Shown: positions 35,943 through 48,110 of the stretch, one piece after another
How positions within the stretch are numbered: the stretch's first letter is position 1
How the letters are laid out: each line of letters starts with the position of its first letter
NCBI RefSeq assembly: GCF_000287675.1
Contig: NZ_ALJL01000027.1
Coordinates: forward strand, 1-64,000
From: Lachnoanaerobaculum sp. ICM7
Lineage (GTDB): Bacteria; Bacillota; Clostridia; Lachnospirales; Lachnospiraceae
Length of the DNA stretch: 64,000 nt
Direction: 5' to 3'
The notes under the pieces: model-generated
Seen by the model: only the letters and a program-made list of their open reading frames with translations
Database searches by the model: none
Told to the model about the DNA's origin: nothing
Made by a program: the position numbers and the translations under genes

Positions 35943-37234
35943 TCTTTTCCCCCAAACTCGGCTATTACATCCAAAGTTTTTATAATATCGTCCGTACTGT
36001 GTGAATTGGATATAAATGCCGCCTCAAATTGACTTGGTGCCACATAAATACCGTTCTCTCTTAAAAAACTGTAATAGCTTGCATATTTATCTAGATCACA
36101 GCTTAACACATCCTCATAACATTCCACCTTCTTTGATGTAAAAAACACTGATAGCAAAGAACCCACTCTGTTTATATGTATTTTTTTCTCATCCTTGTTC
36201 ATTATCTTTTCTATGCCTTCAGCCAAAAGCTTAGCATTTTCATCTATATTTGCATAAATCTCAGGATTTTGAAACAATACCTCAAGAGTTGCAATACCGG
36301 CTGTTGTTGCTATAGGATTTCCACTCAGAGTACCTGCCTGATATACATCTCCCAGAGGACTGATATGAGCCATTATTTCTTTCTTTCCACCATAAGCCGC
36401 AAGTGGCATACCTCCACCTACTATCTTGCCTATAGTAATCAAATCCGGCTTTATTCCGAAATATTCACAGGCTCCTCCCTTTGCCAGCCTAAACCCTGTA
36501 ATAACTTCATCAAATATCAAAAGAGCATTATTCTTTTTTGTGATTTCTCTAAGAAATTCAAGGAATCCGTCCTTTGGAGGAATAACACCCATATTTGCAG
36601 CTACAGGCTCCACAATAACTGCTGCAATCTTGTCATTATATTTATCAAATAATGCTTTGACGCTTTCTTTGTCATTAAACTCTGCTACAACGGTATTTTT
36701 TGCATAGTCGTTAGGTACTCCACCACTTGAAGAAATTGCCTCTGTAAGCACACCGCTTCCGGCTTTAACCAAAAGTCCGTCCGAGTGACCATGATAACAA
36801 CCTGTAAATTTTAAAATAAGATCCCTATTTGTATATCCTCTCGCAAGTCTGATTGCACTCATTGTCGCTTCAGTACCTGAATTTACAAGTCTTACCTGCT
36901 CCATAACAGGCATTGCTTCATTTATCATTTCAGCCAGTATATACTCTTTCTTTGTAGGAGCACCGAAGCTGAGACCTTTTTTTAATGCTTTTTTCACCTT
37001 TTCAAGTACATACGGATGAGCATGTCCGAGTATTGCCGGTCCCCATGAGCATACATAATCTATATATTCATTTCCGTCCACATCAAATATCTTTGAGCCT
37101 AAGCCCGACTTTATAAATACCGGATCTCTGTGTACCGCCCTTGCCGCACGAACCGGTGAGTTCACACCGCCCGGAATATATTCTTTGGATATATCAAAGT
37201 ACTTCTCAGACCTTTTATAATTTCTTGATTGCAT
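35939..37234 (-). CDS. hemL: Glutamate-1-semialdehyde 2,1-aminomutase
   Basis: A 431-aa PLP enzyme that isomerises glutamate-1-semialdehyde to 5-aminolevulinate. Signature parts: IPGGVNSPVRA near residue 20, VNSGTEATMSAIRLARG, LIFDEVITGFRLAKGG, and the PLP lysine in TIGKIVGGGMPLAAYGG near 270. Its start overlaps the end of cobA-hemD by 20 bp and its end overlaps hemA by 4 bp. Confidence 0.97.
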   Translation of the reverse strand: MQSRNYKRSEKYFDISKEYIPGGVNSPVRAARAVHRDPVFIKSGLGSKIFDVDGNEYIDYVCSWGPAILGHAHPYVLEKVKKALKKGLSFGAPTKKEYILAEMINEAMPVMEQVRLVNSGTEATMSAIRLARGYTNRDLILKFTGCYHGHSDGLLVKAGSGVLTEAISSSGGVPNDYAKNTVVAEFNDKESVKALFDKYNDKIAAVIVEPVAANMGVIPPKDGFLEFLREITKKNNALLIFDEVITGFRLAKGGACEYFGIKPDLITIGKIVGGGMPLAAYGGKKEIMAHISPLGDVYQAGTLSGNPIATTAGIATLEVLFQNPEIYANIDENAKLLAEGIEKIMNKDEKKIHINRVGSLLSVFFTSKKVECYEDVLSCDLDKYASYYSFLRENGIYVAPSQFEAAFISNSHSTDDIIKTLDVIAEFGGKE

Positions 37235-38708
37235 CCACTATCCCCTTTACATCATATTGTTTTGCTGTAATCAATTCCTCTATACCAAATTCCCTAAGAG
37301 CCTTTGTGGTTACAGGCCCTATAGATACCACTCTGTTTAAAAGAGCGGATTTATCCTCTATCATCTCACACAAAGCCTTTGCGGCACTTGCACTTGCCAC
37401 GACCACATAATCAAATTTCTTTATTTCCTTATTGAGCTCGAAACTTCTTCTGTAGTCAATAATTGTGTCATAAATAGGAATATCGCTAAACTCTATACCT
37501 GCCTTTTTAAGTCCGTATGGAAGATTGTCATTTCCAAGCTTGGCCCTTAACATAAGTACTCTGCTTTTTTTATCAAGCTTTGGCAAAATCTCTTCCACAA
37601 AGCTTTTTGAGTCAAACTTACTCGGAATAAAATCTGCATTCACTCCATATTTTTTCAAAGCCTCAGAGCTTCCGCTACCTATAACACATATTTTTTTATT
37701 GTATAAGCTCCTGATGTCTATATCATAGTTTTTTATCTTTTCAAAAAATATATCCACACCGTTTGAGCTGGTAAATAAAACATGTGTAGCAAGCTTAAGT
37801 TCCGAAACGAATCTTTCCTTATCAATTTCTATCTCTTTTGTAGCAATCAGACTCATCTCACAAGTATTTGCTCCAAGCTTTTTAAATTCAGGTGACATCT
37901 TTTCCACCAAACCCCTGGTGGCAGTAAGAAGTATATTTTTACCTGAAAGCGGCAGTATATCTTTTTGAAAGAAAGCAAGATTCTTTTCACATACATCTCC
38001 CACCACTATAAGCGCCGGAGAAATAATATTTTCTCTTTTTGCAATCTCTTCTATATTTGAGAGCTTACCCCTAAATACTCTTTGATTATACCTTGTTCCG
38101 TTCTCAATTACAGCAGCTCCGATATCCGGATCCATTCCGTTTGACAACAGACCTTGTGCTATCAAACTTAAATTTGATATTCCCATCAAAAATACCAAGC
38201 TTCCCTCAAGCTTTGCTATATTTTTAAAATTTAAATCAAGTTCTTCTCCCTGCTTCTTATGGCCGGTAAATACATGAAACTCTGCCGCTTCTCCTCTGAA
38301 TGTAACAGGTATTCCGGCATATCCAAGCCCTGTATAGAATGAGCTTACCCCATGCACTATTTCAAAATCAATATTTCTTTCTAAAAGATACTCGGCCTCT
38401 TCACCGCCTCTGCCAAAAATATAGGGGTCACCCCCCTTTAGTCTTACTACATATTCACCTGTAAGGGCATGTTCTGCAATAGTCTCATTTATTTTATCCT
38501 GTGTAAGATAATGGTTTCCTGATATCTTACCTGCATAAATAAGTTTTGCATTTATCTTTACCCTGTTTAATATGGTAGGATTTATCAGATTGTCATATAC
38601 TATTACATCTGCAGTTTCAATGCATTCGCAAGCTCTTAATGTAAGCAGTTTTTCATCTCCGGGTCCAACACCTACCAGTGATACACTCTTTATTTCCTTA
38701 TTAAACAT
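37215..38708 (-). CDS. cobA-hemD: Uroporphyrinogen-III C-methyltransferase / uroporphyrinogen-III synthase fusion
   Basis: A 497-aa bifunctional enzyme. Residues 1-245 are the SUMT methylase (LVGVGPGDEKLLTLRA, VRLKGGDPYIFGRGGEEAEYL, GIPVTFRG) that makes precorrin-2 from uroporphyrinogen III; residues about 255-497 are the HemD synthase (GKNILLTATRGLVEKMSP, VLFTSSNGVDIFFEK, SIGPVTTKALREFG) that closes and inverts the ring. The fusion is common in Clostridia and steers flux to siroheme and cobalamin. It overlaps hemC by 8 bp. Confidence 0.95.
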   Translation of the reverse strand: MFNKEIKSVSLVGVGPGDEKLLTLRACECIETADVIVYDNLINPTILNRVKINAKLIYAGKISGNHYLTQDKINETIAEHALTGEYVVRLKGGDPYIFGRGGEEAEYLLERNIDFEIVHGVSSFYTGLGYAGIPVTFRGEAAEFHVFTGHKKQGEELDLNFKNIAKLEGSLVFLMGISNLSLIAQGLLSNGMDPDIGAAVIENGTRYNQRVFRGKLSNIEEIAKRENIISPALIVVGDVCEKNLAFFQKDILPLSGKNILLTATRGLVEKMSPEFKKLGANTCEMSLIATKEIEIDKERFVSELKLATHVLFTSSNGVDIFFEKIKNYDIDIRSLYNKKICVIGSGSSEALKKYGVNADFIPSKFDSKSFVEEILPKLDKKSRVLMLRAKLGNDNLPYGLKKAGIEFSDIPIYDTIIDYRRSFELNKEIKKFDYVVVASASAAKALCEMIEDKSALLNRVVSIGPVTTKALREFGIEELITAKQYDVKGIVDAIKKL

Positions 38709-39630
38709 TTTCCCTCTTTAATTTGCCCGCTAATTCCTCTACTGACATAAGCAAATTTTCTAATGTCTTTTCTATATTATCGGCTTCCATATATTTACCG
38801 TCAAAGTAAGCTTTTATACTATATTTTTCTGAAGCGGATGATATAAAAATGCCTGCACTTGTATGGCAATCAGCCTGCAATACACTTAGATACCTTCTTT
38901 CTGCAGCAAATAAAGACTCACATTCTTTATCCTGTATTTTTTCCAGTATCTCTGCCATATCATCATTTGCATATTCTGCACATAATATTCCTTGTGCAGG
39001 TGCCGGCAATATATCACTTTCCTTTATAACGGAAATACTTATCTTATCAAAAATATCGCTGTATTCCGTGACATATTTATTATCAGCAAGAAGTCTGTCA
39101 ATTCCTGCTCTTGCCAAGATAACACCATCTACCTCATTTGAAAATATCTTCCCTATTCTGGTGATCACATTTCCTCTGACAGGCAGTATTTCAAGACCTT
39201 CATTTAAAATCCTCAGCTGTTCGGATCTTCTTTTTGAACTTGTACCTATTCTAAATCCCTTTGGTAATTTTCTTATATCTGTATTTAAATCTTTTTTAAA
39301 TACAAGAATATCATTGACTGCCGCCCTTTTTAAAACCGGCATAAGCTTCAATCTGTTATCAAACTCTAAAGGAAGATCCTTGGCTGAATGTACTGCCAGG
39401 TCTATATTTCCATTTATCAGTGCTTCTTCCAGCTCCTTTGTAAATAAACCTTTCCCCCCTATTTTCTGCAAGGAGATATCAAGCCTTTTATCACCCAAAG
39501 TATTCATGGGAACATACTCTATTTTTATATGGGGGAAGCTATTTATTATAGCATCCCCCACCAATTTGCTCTGTGCCAGTGCCAAAGCACTTTTTCTTGT
39601 ACCTATTCTTATTGTATCTTTATGAAACAT
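38701..39630 (-). CDS. hemC: Porphobilinogen deaminase (hydroxymethylbilane synthase)
   Basis: About 309 aa; polymerises four porphobilinogens into hydroxymethylbilane. Visible: IRIGTRKSALALAQSKLV, GKGLFTKELEEALINGNIDL, AVHSAKDLPLE (with the conserved Asp region), GTSSKRRSEQL and the dipyrromethane-cofactor Cys in LQADCHTSAGIF near 240. The ATG at 39630 has GAGGCGG upstream; an ATG 12 bp earlier lacks one. The start overlaps cbiK by about 11 bp. Confidence 0.94.
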   Translation of the reverse strand: MFHKDTIRIGTRKSALALAQSKLVGDAIINSFPHIKIEYVPMNTLGDKRLDISLQKIGGKGLFTKELEEALINGNIDLAVHSAKDLPLEFDNRLKLMPVLKRAAVNDILVFKKDLNTDIRKLPKGFRIGTSSKRRSEQLRILNEGLEILPVRGNVITRIGKIFSNEVDGVILARAGIDRLLADNKYVTEYSDIFDKISISVIKESDILPAPAQGILCAEYANDDMAEILEKIQDKECESLFAAERRYLSVLQADCHTSAGIFISSASEKYSIKAYFDGKYMEADNIEKTLENLLMSVEELAGKLKRENV

Positions 39631-40390
39631 ATACCGCCTCATTTGCGTGCTTAAGTATAAGACTTCTTACAAAATCATATTCTCCAAGTCCTTTAAGTTC
39701 AAAACTTACATTTTTCCCTCTTTCTTCAAGAATTGTTTTGAAGCTTTCATCATCACCTGCCATATCATTTTTTGCATGGTCACCTGCCACTATCATAAGA
39801 GGTGACAGATGAACGGACTTGTATTCCGAAAGCTGTGGCAGAATATCTTCAATATACGGATACCCCTCTACACAGGCTATATATATATCATCTCTTCCCT
39901 TATCTACAAATCTGTTCCTAAGCTGTTCATATATCTCATTTGCTTCATGGTCTGAACCATGCCCCATCAAAAGATATGCTCTGCCAACTTCTTTATTGTA
40001 GATCTCATCCAGTTCCTTTATGATGCACTTGAAGTCGTCCTCATTTTCCAATAGTGCAGCTCCTATTTTTATTTTCTTAAATCTGTCCTTATAACTTAAT
40101 ACTGCATCCTTGACTTTATTATGTTCCACTCCGTTTATAATATGAGTGCTTATCACCAGTAATTCTTCCACACCTTCTTTTAAAGCCTCATCCAAGGCTT
40201 CTTTTATATTGTTTATATGTAAATTCTCACGGCGTTTTAATTTCGACCTGATAATATCACTTGTCCAAGCTCTGATAAAGATACTGTCATTAAAAGCTTC
40301 TCTTATATCATTTTCTATCACATCTATTGTCTTTTTTCTGGTGTCCTCATGTGTTGTTCCAAAACTTGCAACTATAACTCCCTTTTTCAT
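39620..40390 (-). CDS. cbiK: Sirohydrochlorin cobaltochelatase, CbiK type
   Basis: A 256-aa type II chelatase that inserts Co2+ (or Fe2+) into sirohydrochlorin in the anaerobic cobalamin route. The family opening [17 protein letters not shown], a catalytic His in [12 protein letters not shown] near 142, and [16 protein letters not shown] near 200 are present; the last two are the metal-site histidines. It lacks a signal peptide, so acts in the cytoplasm. It lies between hemB and hemC with short overlaps on both sides. Confidence 0.92.
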   Translation of the reverse strand: MKKGVIVASFGTTHEDTRKKTIDVIENDIREAFNDSIFIRAWTSDIIRSKLKRRENLHINNIKEALDEALKEGVEELLVISTHIINGVEHNKVKDAVLSYKDRFKKIKIGAALLENEDDFKCIIKELDEIYNKEVGRAYLLMGHGSDHEANEIYEQLRNRFVDKGRDDIYIACVEGYPYIEDILPQLSEYKSVHLSPLMIVAGDHAKNDMAGDDESFKTILEERGKNVSFELKGLGEYDFVRSLILKHANEAVYVS

Positions 40391-41361
40391 CCGATTATCC
40401 CCTTATCAATACATTTTGCCAGCTCTTTTGCATAATATGTAATATAAATATCGGCTCCCGCTCTGAATGCCGATACCGCCATCTCACACATTATCTTTTC
40501 TTCATCTATAAAGCCGTTCTTAGCAGCGGACTTTACCATTGCATATTCTCCACTGACTGAATATGCGGCTACCGGAACATTCGTAATCTCCTTGACTTTT
40601 GTCACTATATCCAAAAAGCTCATAGCCGGTTTTACCATTACAATATCGGCACCTTCTAAAATATCCTCTTCCACTTCCTTTAGCGCTTCTCTCACATTGT
40701 GCACATCCATCTGATAGCTCTTTCTGTCACCGAATGCAGGTGCGGAATCTGCCGCCACTCTGAACGGACCGTAAAACGCAGAAGCATACTTTGCCGAGTA
40801 TGCCATTATAGGAATATTTTTATATCCGTTATCGTCTAAAATTGCCCTTATCTCTTCAACTCTGCCATCCATCATATCTGAAGGAGCCACCATGTCGGCT
40901 CCGGCTTCTACCTGTGAAAGCGCAATCTTTGCAAGATACTTTATAGTTGTATCGTTATCTACATCGCTTCCGTTTAATATTCCGCAATGTCCGTGTGAAG
41001 TATACTCACACATACATACATCACCTATTACATAAATCCCCGGATATTTTTTCTTTATATATCTGATTGCCTCCTGAACAATTCCATGGTCATGGTATGC
41101 CTCACTGCCTACTTCATCTTTATGTTTCGGTATACCAAAGAGCATTACAGCACCGACTCCTGCATCTAAAAGTTCTTCTATTGCACTGTCACATCTGTCT
41201 ATGCTCATTCTATACTGTCCCGGCATGGACTCTATTTCTTCAAATATATTTTCTCCCTCTTCAAAAAACATAGGATAAATAAGGGCATCCTTGCTTATCC
41301 TCGTTTCTCTGACCATATTTCTTATACCCGTATTTGCTCTCAGTCTTCTGGTCCTAAACAT
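40387..41361 (-). CDS. hemB: Delta-aminolevulinic acid dehydratase (porphobilinogen synthase)
   Basis: A 324-aa enzyme that condenses two 5-aminolevulinates. It starts with [34 protein letters not shown] near 115-130 has the three cysteines of a zinc-dependent active site, and the Schiff-base lysines lie in [16 protein letters not shown] (about 190-205) and [13 protein letters not shown] (about 243-255). It overlaps cbiK by 4 bp. Confidence 0.97.
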   Translation of the reverse strand: MFRTRRLRANTGIRNMVRETRISKDALIYPMFFEEGENIFEEIESMPGQYRMSIDRCDSAIEELLDAGVGAVMLFGIPKHKDEVGSEAYHDHGIVQEAIRYIKKKYPGIYVIGDVCMCEYTSHGHCGILNGSDVDNDTTIKYLAKIALSQVEAGADMVAPSDMMDGRVEEIRAILDDNGYKNIPIMAYSAKYASAFYGPFRVAADSAPAFGDRKSYQMDVHNVREALKEVEEDILEGADIVMVKPAMSFLDIVTKVKEITNVPVAAYSVSGEYAMVKSAAKNGFIDEEKIMCEMAVSAFRAGADIYITYYAKELAKCIDKGIIG

Positions 41362-41375
41362 ATGTCCTCCCTGTT

Positions 41376-41882
41376 TCAGTCAAAATCTTCCTGCTTCGGA
41401 TTTTCTTCCTGCTCTCTCCTGCATTCCTCAACTATATCTTTTATGTTATATCTGATTGCGCTTGCCACCCTTCTTGCCAACTTGTGGTTACTTCCGGATG
41501 ACGTTACCCCTATCACCATCTCTTCCTCTGTAACAATTCCCGGAAAATAAAAATCACAATTCTTATAATTCGAGGCATCATTTACTATAACACCGGCTTT
41601 TTTACAGTCCCATACTATCTTTTCATTCAGCTCCTTGTCATTGGTAGCGGCTATAACATAGTCAACACCTACAACATCCGAACTGTCATAAGCTCTTTCC
41701 TTTAAAATAAGCCTGTCATCCTGCAAATCCATTATAGTTACCGCTATAGACTTTGCTACAACTATTATTTTGCAACCGAACTCCTTAAGTTTCAGAATTC
41801 TTCTTGCAGCTATATTTCCGGCCCCTATCACCAAAAACGTCTTGTTACTTATATCAATAAACAGCGGAAAATACTTTGCCAT
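41376..41882 (-). CDS. Precorrin-2 dehydrogenase-like protein (Met8/CysG N-terminal type)
   Basis: A 168-aa protein with the NAD-binding fold of siroheme synthase: [20 protein letters not shown] at the start, where [13 protein letters not shown] is the dinucleotide loop, then [20 protein letters not shown] and [15 protein letters not shown]. It should oxidise precorrin-2 to sirohydrochlorin, the substrate of CbiK. It is shorter than typical Met8-type proteins (about 200 or more aa), because the helical C-terminal domain is abridged, so any ferrochelatase activity may be lost and left to CbiK. It is the first gene of the operon with AGGAGG upstream. Confidence 0.88.
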   Translation of the reverse strand: MAKYFPLFIDISNKTFLVIGAGNIAARRILKLKEFGCKIIVVAKSIAVTIMDLQDDRLILKERAYDSSDVVGVDYVIAATNDKELNEKIVWDCKKAGVIVNDASNYKNCDFYFPGIVTEEEMVIGVTSSGSNHKLARRVASAIRYNIKDIVEECRREQEENPKQEDFD

Positions 41883-41914
41883 ATCATCCTCCTTCTATAT
41901 AGAATCATGTCCAT

Positions 41915-41923
41915 ATTATAACA
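41915..41923 (-). promoter_or_regulatory. Extended -10 promoter candidate for the tetrapyrrole operon
   Basis: Minus strand TGTTATAAT (41923-41915), an extended -10 box, about 33 bp before the first ATG; no good -35 is seen. No cobalamin riboswitch could be recognised in the region 41883-42010. Confidence 0.5.
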
Positions 41924-41976
41924 TATAATACTATAAAGTTTATCGAAAATATATTGTATCAATAGAGATGTTCATT

Positions 41977-41999
41977 AAAAAAAGCAGGGATTAGCCTGC
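41977..41999 (-). terminator. Short terminator facing the tetrapyrrole operon
   Basis: GCAGG/CCTGC stem with 6-nt loop followed by seven T on the minus strand. It would stop minus-strand transcripts arriving from the CRISPR side before they enter the tetrapyrrole operon. Confidence 0.6.
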
Positions 42000-42010
42000 C
42001 ATCCACATAC

Positions 42011-42083
42011 ATCACAATAATCTCAAACCTAAATTACAGTATTGTAATAAGATTTTTAATTGGTATAATAAGAATATAAATGG
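42011..42083 (+). repeat. Left copy of the rpn 5' flank, with promoter
   Basis: About 73 bp nearly identical to 57496-57566. It contains -35 TTGTAA (42042-42047), a 16-nt spacer and -10 TATAAT (42064-42069), giving a transcript that begins about 120 nt before the rpnL ATG. The direct repeat marks the left edge of the CRISPR island. Confidence 0.75.
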
Positions 42084-42194
42084 ATTTAACAATAATCCCA
42101 CATGGCTTTTTCTAAAATTTCTATACTTATATTCTTAAGTTTCACCCTAACGTGGATTCTAAAATATTTCTTTGTTATAATAAAGGAGCGAGAT

Positions 42195-43088
42195 ATGCAA
42201 GAGAAAGATATATCACAAAAGATGTTGGAACAATTCAATGATGTCTTTTCCGACATAGTAAATGTACTTTTATTTAATGGTGAGAATGTAGTGGATGAAA
42301 ATTCTCTACTTGATACACCTACAACCGCCATGCTAAAGATTGACGGTAGGGTCCATTCTCAGGATAGAGATGTATCCAAGTATTGGCAACACAGTTGTAT
42401 AAATATTGCTTTATTCGGTTTTGAAAATCAAACCGTGCCGGATAAGTTGATGCCTTTAAGAGTAATCAGCTATGACGGTACCGAGTATGGACGACAAACA
42501 AAAAAACGATACAGATATAAAACCAAATACCCTGTGATTACCTTGGTATTATATTTAGGATACAAAAAAAGATGGAACTATCCGATTAATATAATCGATA
42601 TAGTTAAAGTTGATGACAGATTAAAACCTTTTGTAAATGATTATAGAATCAATCTTTTCGAGATAGCATACCTGGATGAAGAGAAGACAGCATTATTTAA
42701 AAGTGATTTCAGGATACTGGTGGATTATTTACATCAATTACGGACAAACAACTCATATAATCCAAAAGATTATACTATAAAGCATATAAATGAATTGCTT
42801 ACCCTTATGTCCGTTATGACAGGGGATAAAAGATTTGAAAATTCAATAAATGAAGCTAATGAAAAGGAGGCCAAATATATGTGTGAAGTTCTTGATATTA
42901 TTGAAAATAGAGGAATTGAAAAAGGATTAGAAAAAGGTCTGGAGAAAGGCAGGCAGGAAGGTGCCGATATGGTCAGTAAACTTAATGAACTGCTGTTAAA
43001 TGAAGGTGATATTGATAAACTTCGCAGAGCCAACACAGACAAAGATTACAGATATAAGTTGCTAATGGAATATAATATATTGAAGTAA
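42195..43088 (+). CDS. Rpn family nuclease/putative transposase (RpnL-like, full length)
   Basis: A 297-aa protein of the recombination-promoting nuclease family (PD-(D/E)XK fold). The nuclease part spans about 1-190, with DGRVHSQDRDVSKYWQ, the FENQT segment that fits the family's Glu-x-Gln motif, and the MPLRVISYDGTEYGRQ region; a helical C-terminal part holds xEKG repeats and DKLRRANTDKDYRYKLL. The ATG at 42195 has AAAGGAG upstream; a longer frame to 42102 begins in the leader and is rejected. Enterobacterial Rpn proteins are toxic nucleases neutralised by their own C-terminal fragment and defend against phage; the same role is inferred here. Confidence 0.85.
   Translation: MQEKDISQKMLEQFNDVFSDIVNVLLFNGENVVDENSLLDTPTTAMLKIDGRVHSQDRDVSKYWQHSCINIALFGFENQTVPDKLMPLRVISYDGTEYGRQTKKRYRYKTKYPVITLVLYLGYKKRWNYPINIIDIVKVDDRLKPFVNDYRINLFEIAYLDEEKTALFKSDFRILVDYLHQLRTNNSYNPKDYTIKHINELLTLMSVMTGDKRFENSINEANEKEAKYMCEVLDIIENRGIEKGLEKGLEKGRQEGADMVSKLNELLLNEGDIDKLRRANTDKDYRYKLLMEYNILK
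42879..43088 (+). CDS. Predicted internal gene: RpnS-like C-terminal antitoxin
   Basis: An in-frame ATG at codon 229 of the rpn gene is preceded by AAGGAGG at 42864-42870, 8 nt upstream: an ideal ribosome site in the middle of a coding region. It would yield 69 aa: MCEVLDIIENRG, three IEKG/LEKG repeats plus RQEG, then a helical tail. This matches the genes-within-genes layout reported for enterobacterial Rpn (RpnL toxin, RpnS antitoxin). The site is conserved in the right-hand copy at 57607-57624, where the upstream nuclease part is absent. Expression is inferred, not shown. Confidence 0.7.
   Translation: MCEVLDIIENRGIEKGLEKGLEKGRQEGADMVSKLNELLLNEGDIDKLRRANTDKDYRYKLLMEYNILK
42915..42962 (+). 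repeat. 12-nt tandem repeats (four-residue xEKG) in the left rpn gene
   Basis: Three 12-nt units encoding IEKG, LEKG, LEKG followed by a diverged RQEG unit. The right copy has five units plus RQEG. Confidence 0.85.
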
Positions 43089-43154
43089 TTTTTTGATGTA
43101 CTGTTTCCTGCAGATATACTAAATAAATTTATATAAAATATTGGAACTGATAAG

Positions 43155-43198
43155 CGGGTGATAAAATCATATTTCTTAACGATTTTATCACCCGTTTA
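43155..43198 (+). terminator. Hairpin terminator after rpnL
   Basis: Fourteen-base perfect arms (43155-43168 and 43181-43194; CGGGTGATAAAATC and its complement) with a 12-nt loop and a short TTTAT. It is symmetrical and may also stop the minus-strand CRISPR transcript. Confidence 0.7.
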
Positions 43199-43209
43199 TA
43201 CTATAACCA

Positions 43210-43290
43210 CTATATAAATTTTAATCCATATGTAGTTGAATAGCGAATACCTTGCTCATCAATTATAATGAAATCATTCCTAGGATACAT
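43210..43290 (-). pseudogene. Possible C-terminal gene remnant at the CRISPR trailer end
   Basis: A 26-residue open end (starting MYPRNDFIII, ending TTYGLKFI) whose frame stays open upstream to a stop inside the first relic repeat. Composition looks protein-like, but length is too small for any family call. It could be chance. Confidence 0.25.
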
Positions 43291-43319
43291 GTAATCTTCT
43301 CTAAGATCTATGAAAATTA

Positions 43320-43347
43320 AAACACTCCCTACCTACGCGGGAAACAC
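43320..43347 (-). CRISPR. Relic CRISPR repeat 1 (trailer end)
   Basis: Only the 3' half matches the array repeat well (CCTACGCGGG then AAACAC); the 5' half is decayed. It lies exactly 61 bp before relic repeat 2, the array's period, which shows it is a true former repeat. Confidence 0.7.
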
Positions 43348-43380
43348 AAGCTTAATGCCCATTCCTACTTGCGAGTTGAG

Positions 43381-43408
43381 GAATCACCACCACCCACGCG
43401 GTGAACAC
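43381..43408 (-). CRISPR. Relic CRISPR repeat 2 (trailer end)
   Basis: Matches the consensus repeat at about 23 of 28 positions, including ATCACC and ACGCGG. In 61-bp phase with relic repeat 1 but 346 bp from the next repeat, so the array was interrupted here. Confidence 0.8.
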
Positions 43409-43425
43409 TTCCATCTAAGGCTTTC

Positions 43426-43611
43426 CTATATGGCAAATGTTCCCTTCCTAAACTCTTCGAATATCTTTAGCTCTACAAGCTCTCTTAGCCTATCTTCTAC
43501 CTTTTGAGAACTCTCATTCAACTTAATGCATCCAAGGTTCTCAGAAATAAGCATTCTTATTTCATCTTCATTTTTTCTATCTTTTATCCAATCGCTAGGA
43601 GTATATATCAT
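43426..43611 (-). CDS. Small hypothetical protein interrupting the old end of the array
   Basis: A 61-aa frame starting MIYTPSDWIKDRKNEDEIRM (second of two adjacent ATGs, preceded by GGGGGG) and ending EEFRKGTFAI. Predicted helical and charged, with no recognised family. It fills most of the 318-bp gap between relic repeat 2 and the first in-phase repeat at 43727. It could be a short real gene, a fragment carried in with an insertion, or chance. Confidence 0.35.
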   Translation of the reverse strand: MIYTPSDWIKDRKNEDEIRMLISENLGCIKLNESSQKVEDRLRELVELKIFEEFRKGTFAI

Positions 43612-43726
43612 CATAGTCCCCCCATTTTTTACATTACACACTCCAAAATATCACTATATATTATCTGTTGATTACCCGAAAGTGTCCAGAAGTCTTTTCC
43701 TATTGCTAATTTTAATTCAGCCTTTA

Positions 43727-48087
<4,361 letters not shown>

Positions 48088-48110
48088 AGTAATAAGATCC
48101 CTTAAATACG
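48088..48110 (-). promoter_or_regulatory. Minimal leader between cas2 and the array
   Basis: Only 23 bp separate the cas2 stop from the first repeat. Any leader needed for integration or transcription must therefore lie inside the 3' end of cas2, or the array is transcribed from the cas operon. No -10/-35 pair was seen in the gap. Confidence 0.6.

Noticed and set aside
38849-39625. 258-residue plus-strand frame opposite hemC
   Set aside because: Shadow frame; hemC motifs are intact on the minus strand and the operon overlaps continue through it.
41883-42010. Cobalamin riboswitch before the tetrapyrrole operon
   Set aside because: No B12-box-like stretch or matching stem set was seen by eye; only an extended -10 and a short terminator.
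42770-43042. Minus-strand frame opposite the rpn C-terminus (and its twin at 57489-57809) with Ser-Ile-Pro-Phe repeats
   Set aside because: Antisense shadow of the xEKG repeats; no ribosome site, and the plus-strand frame explains the sequence.
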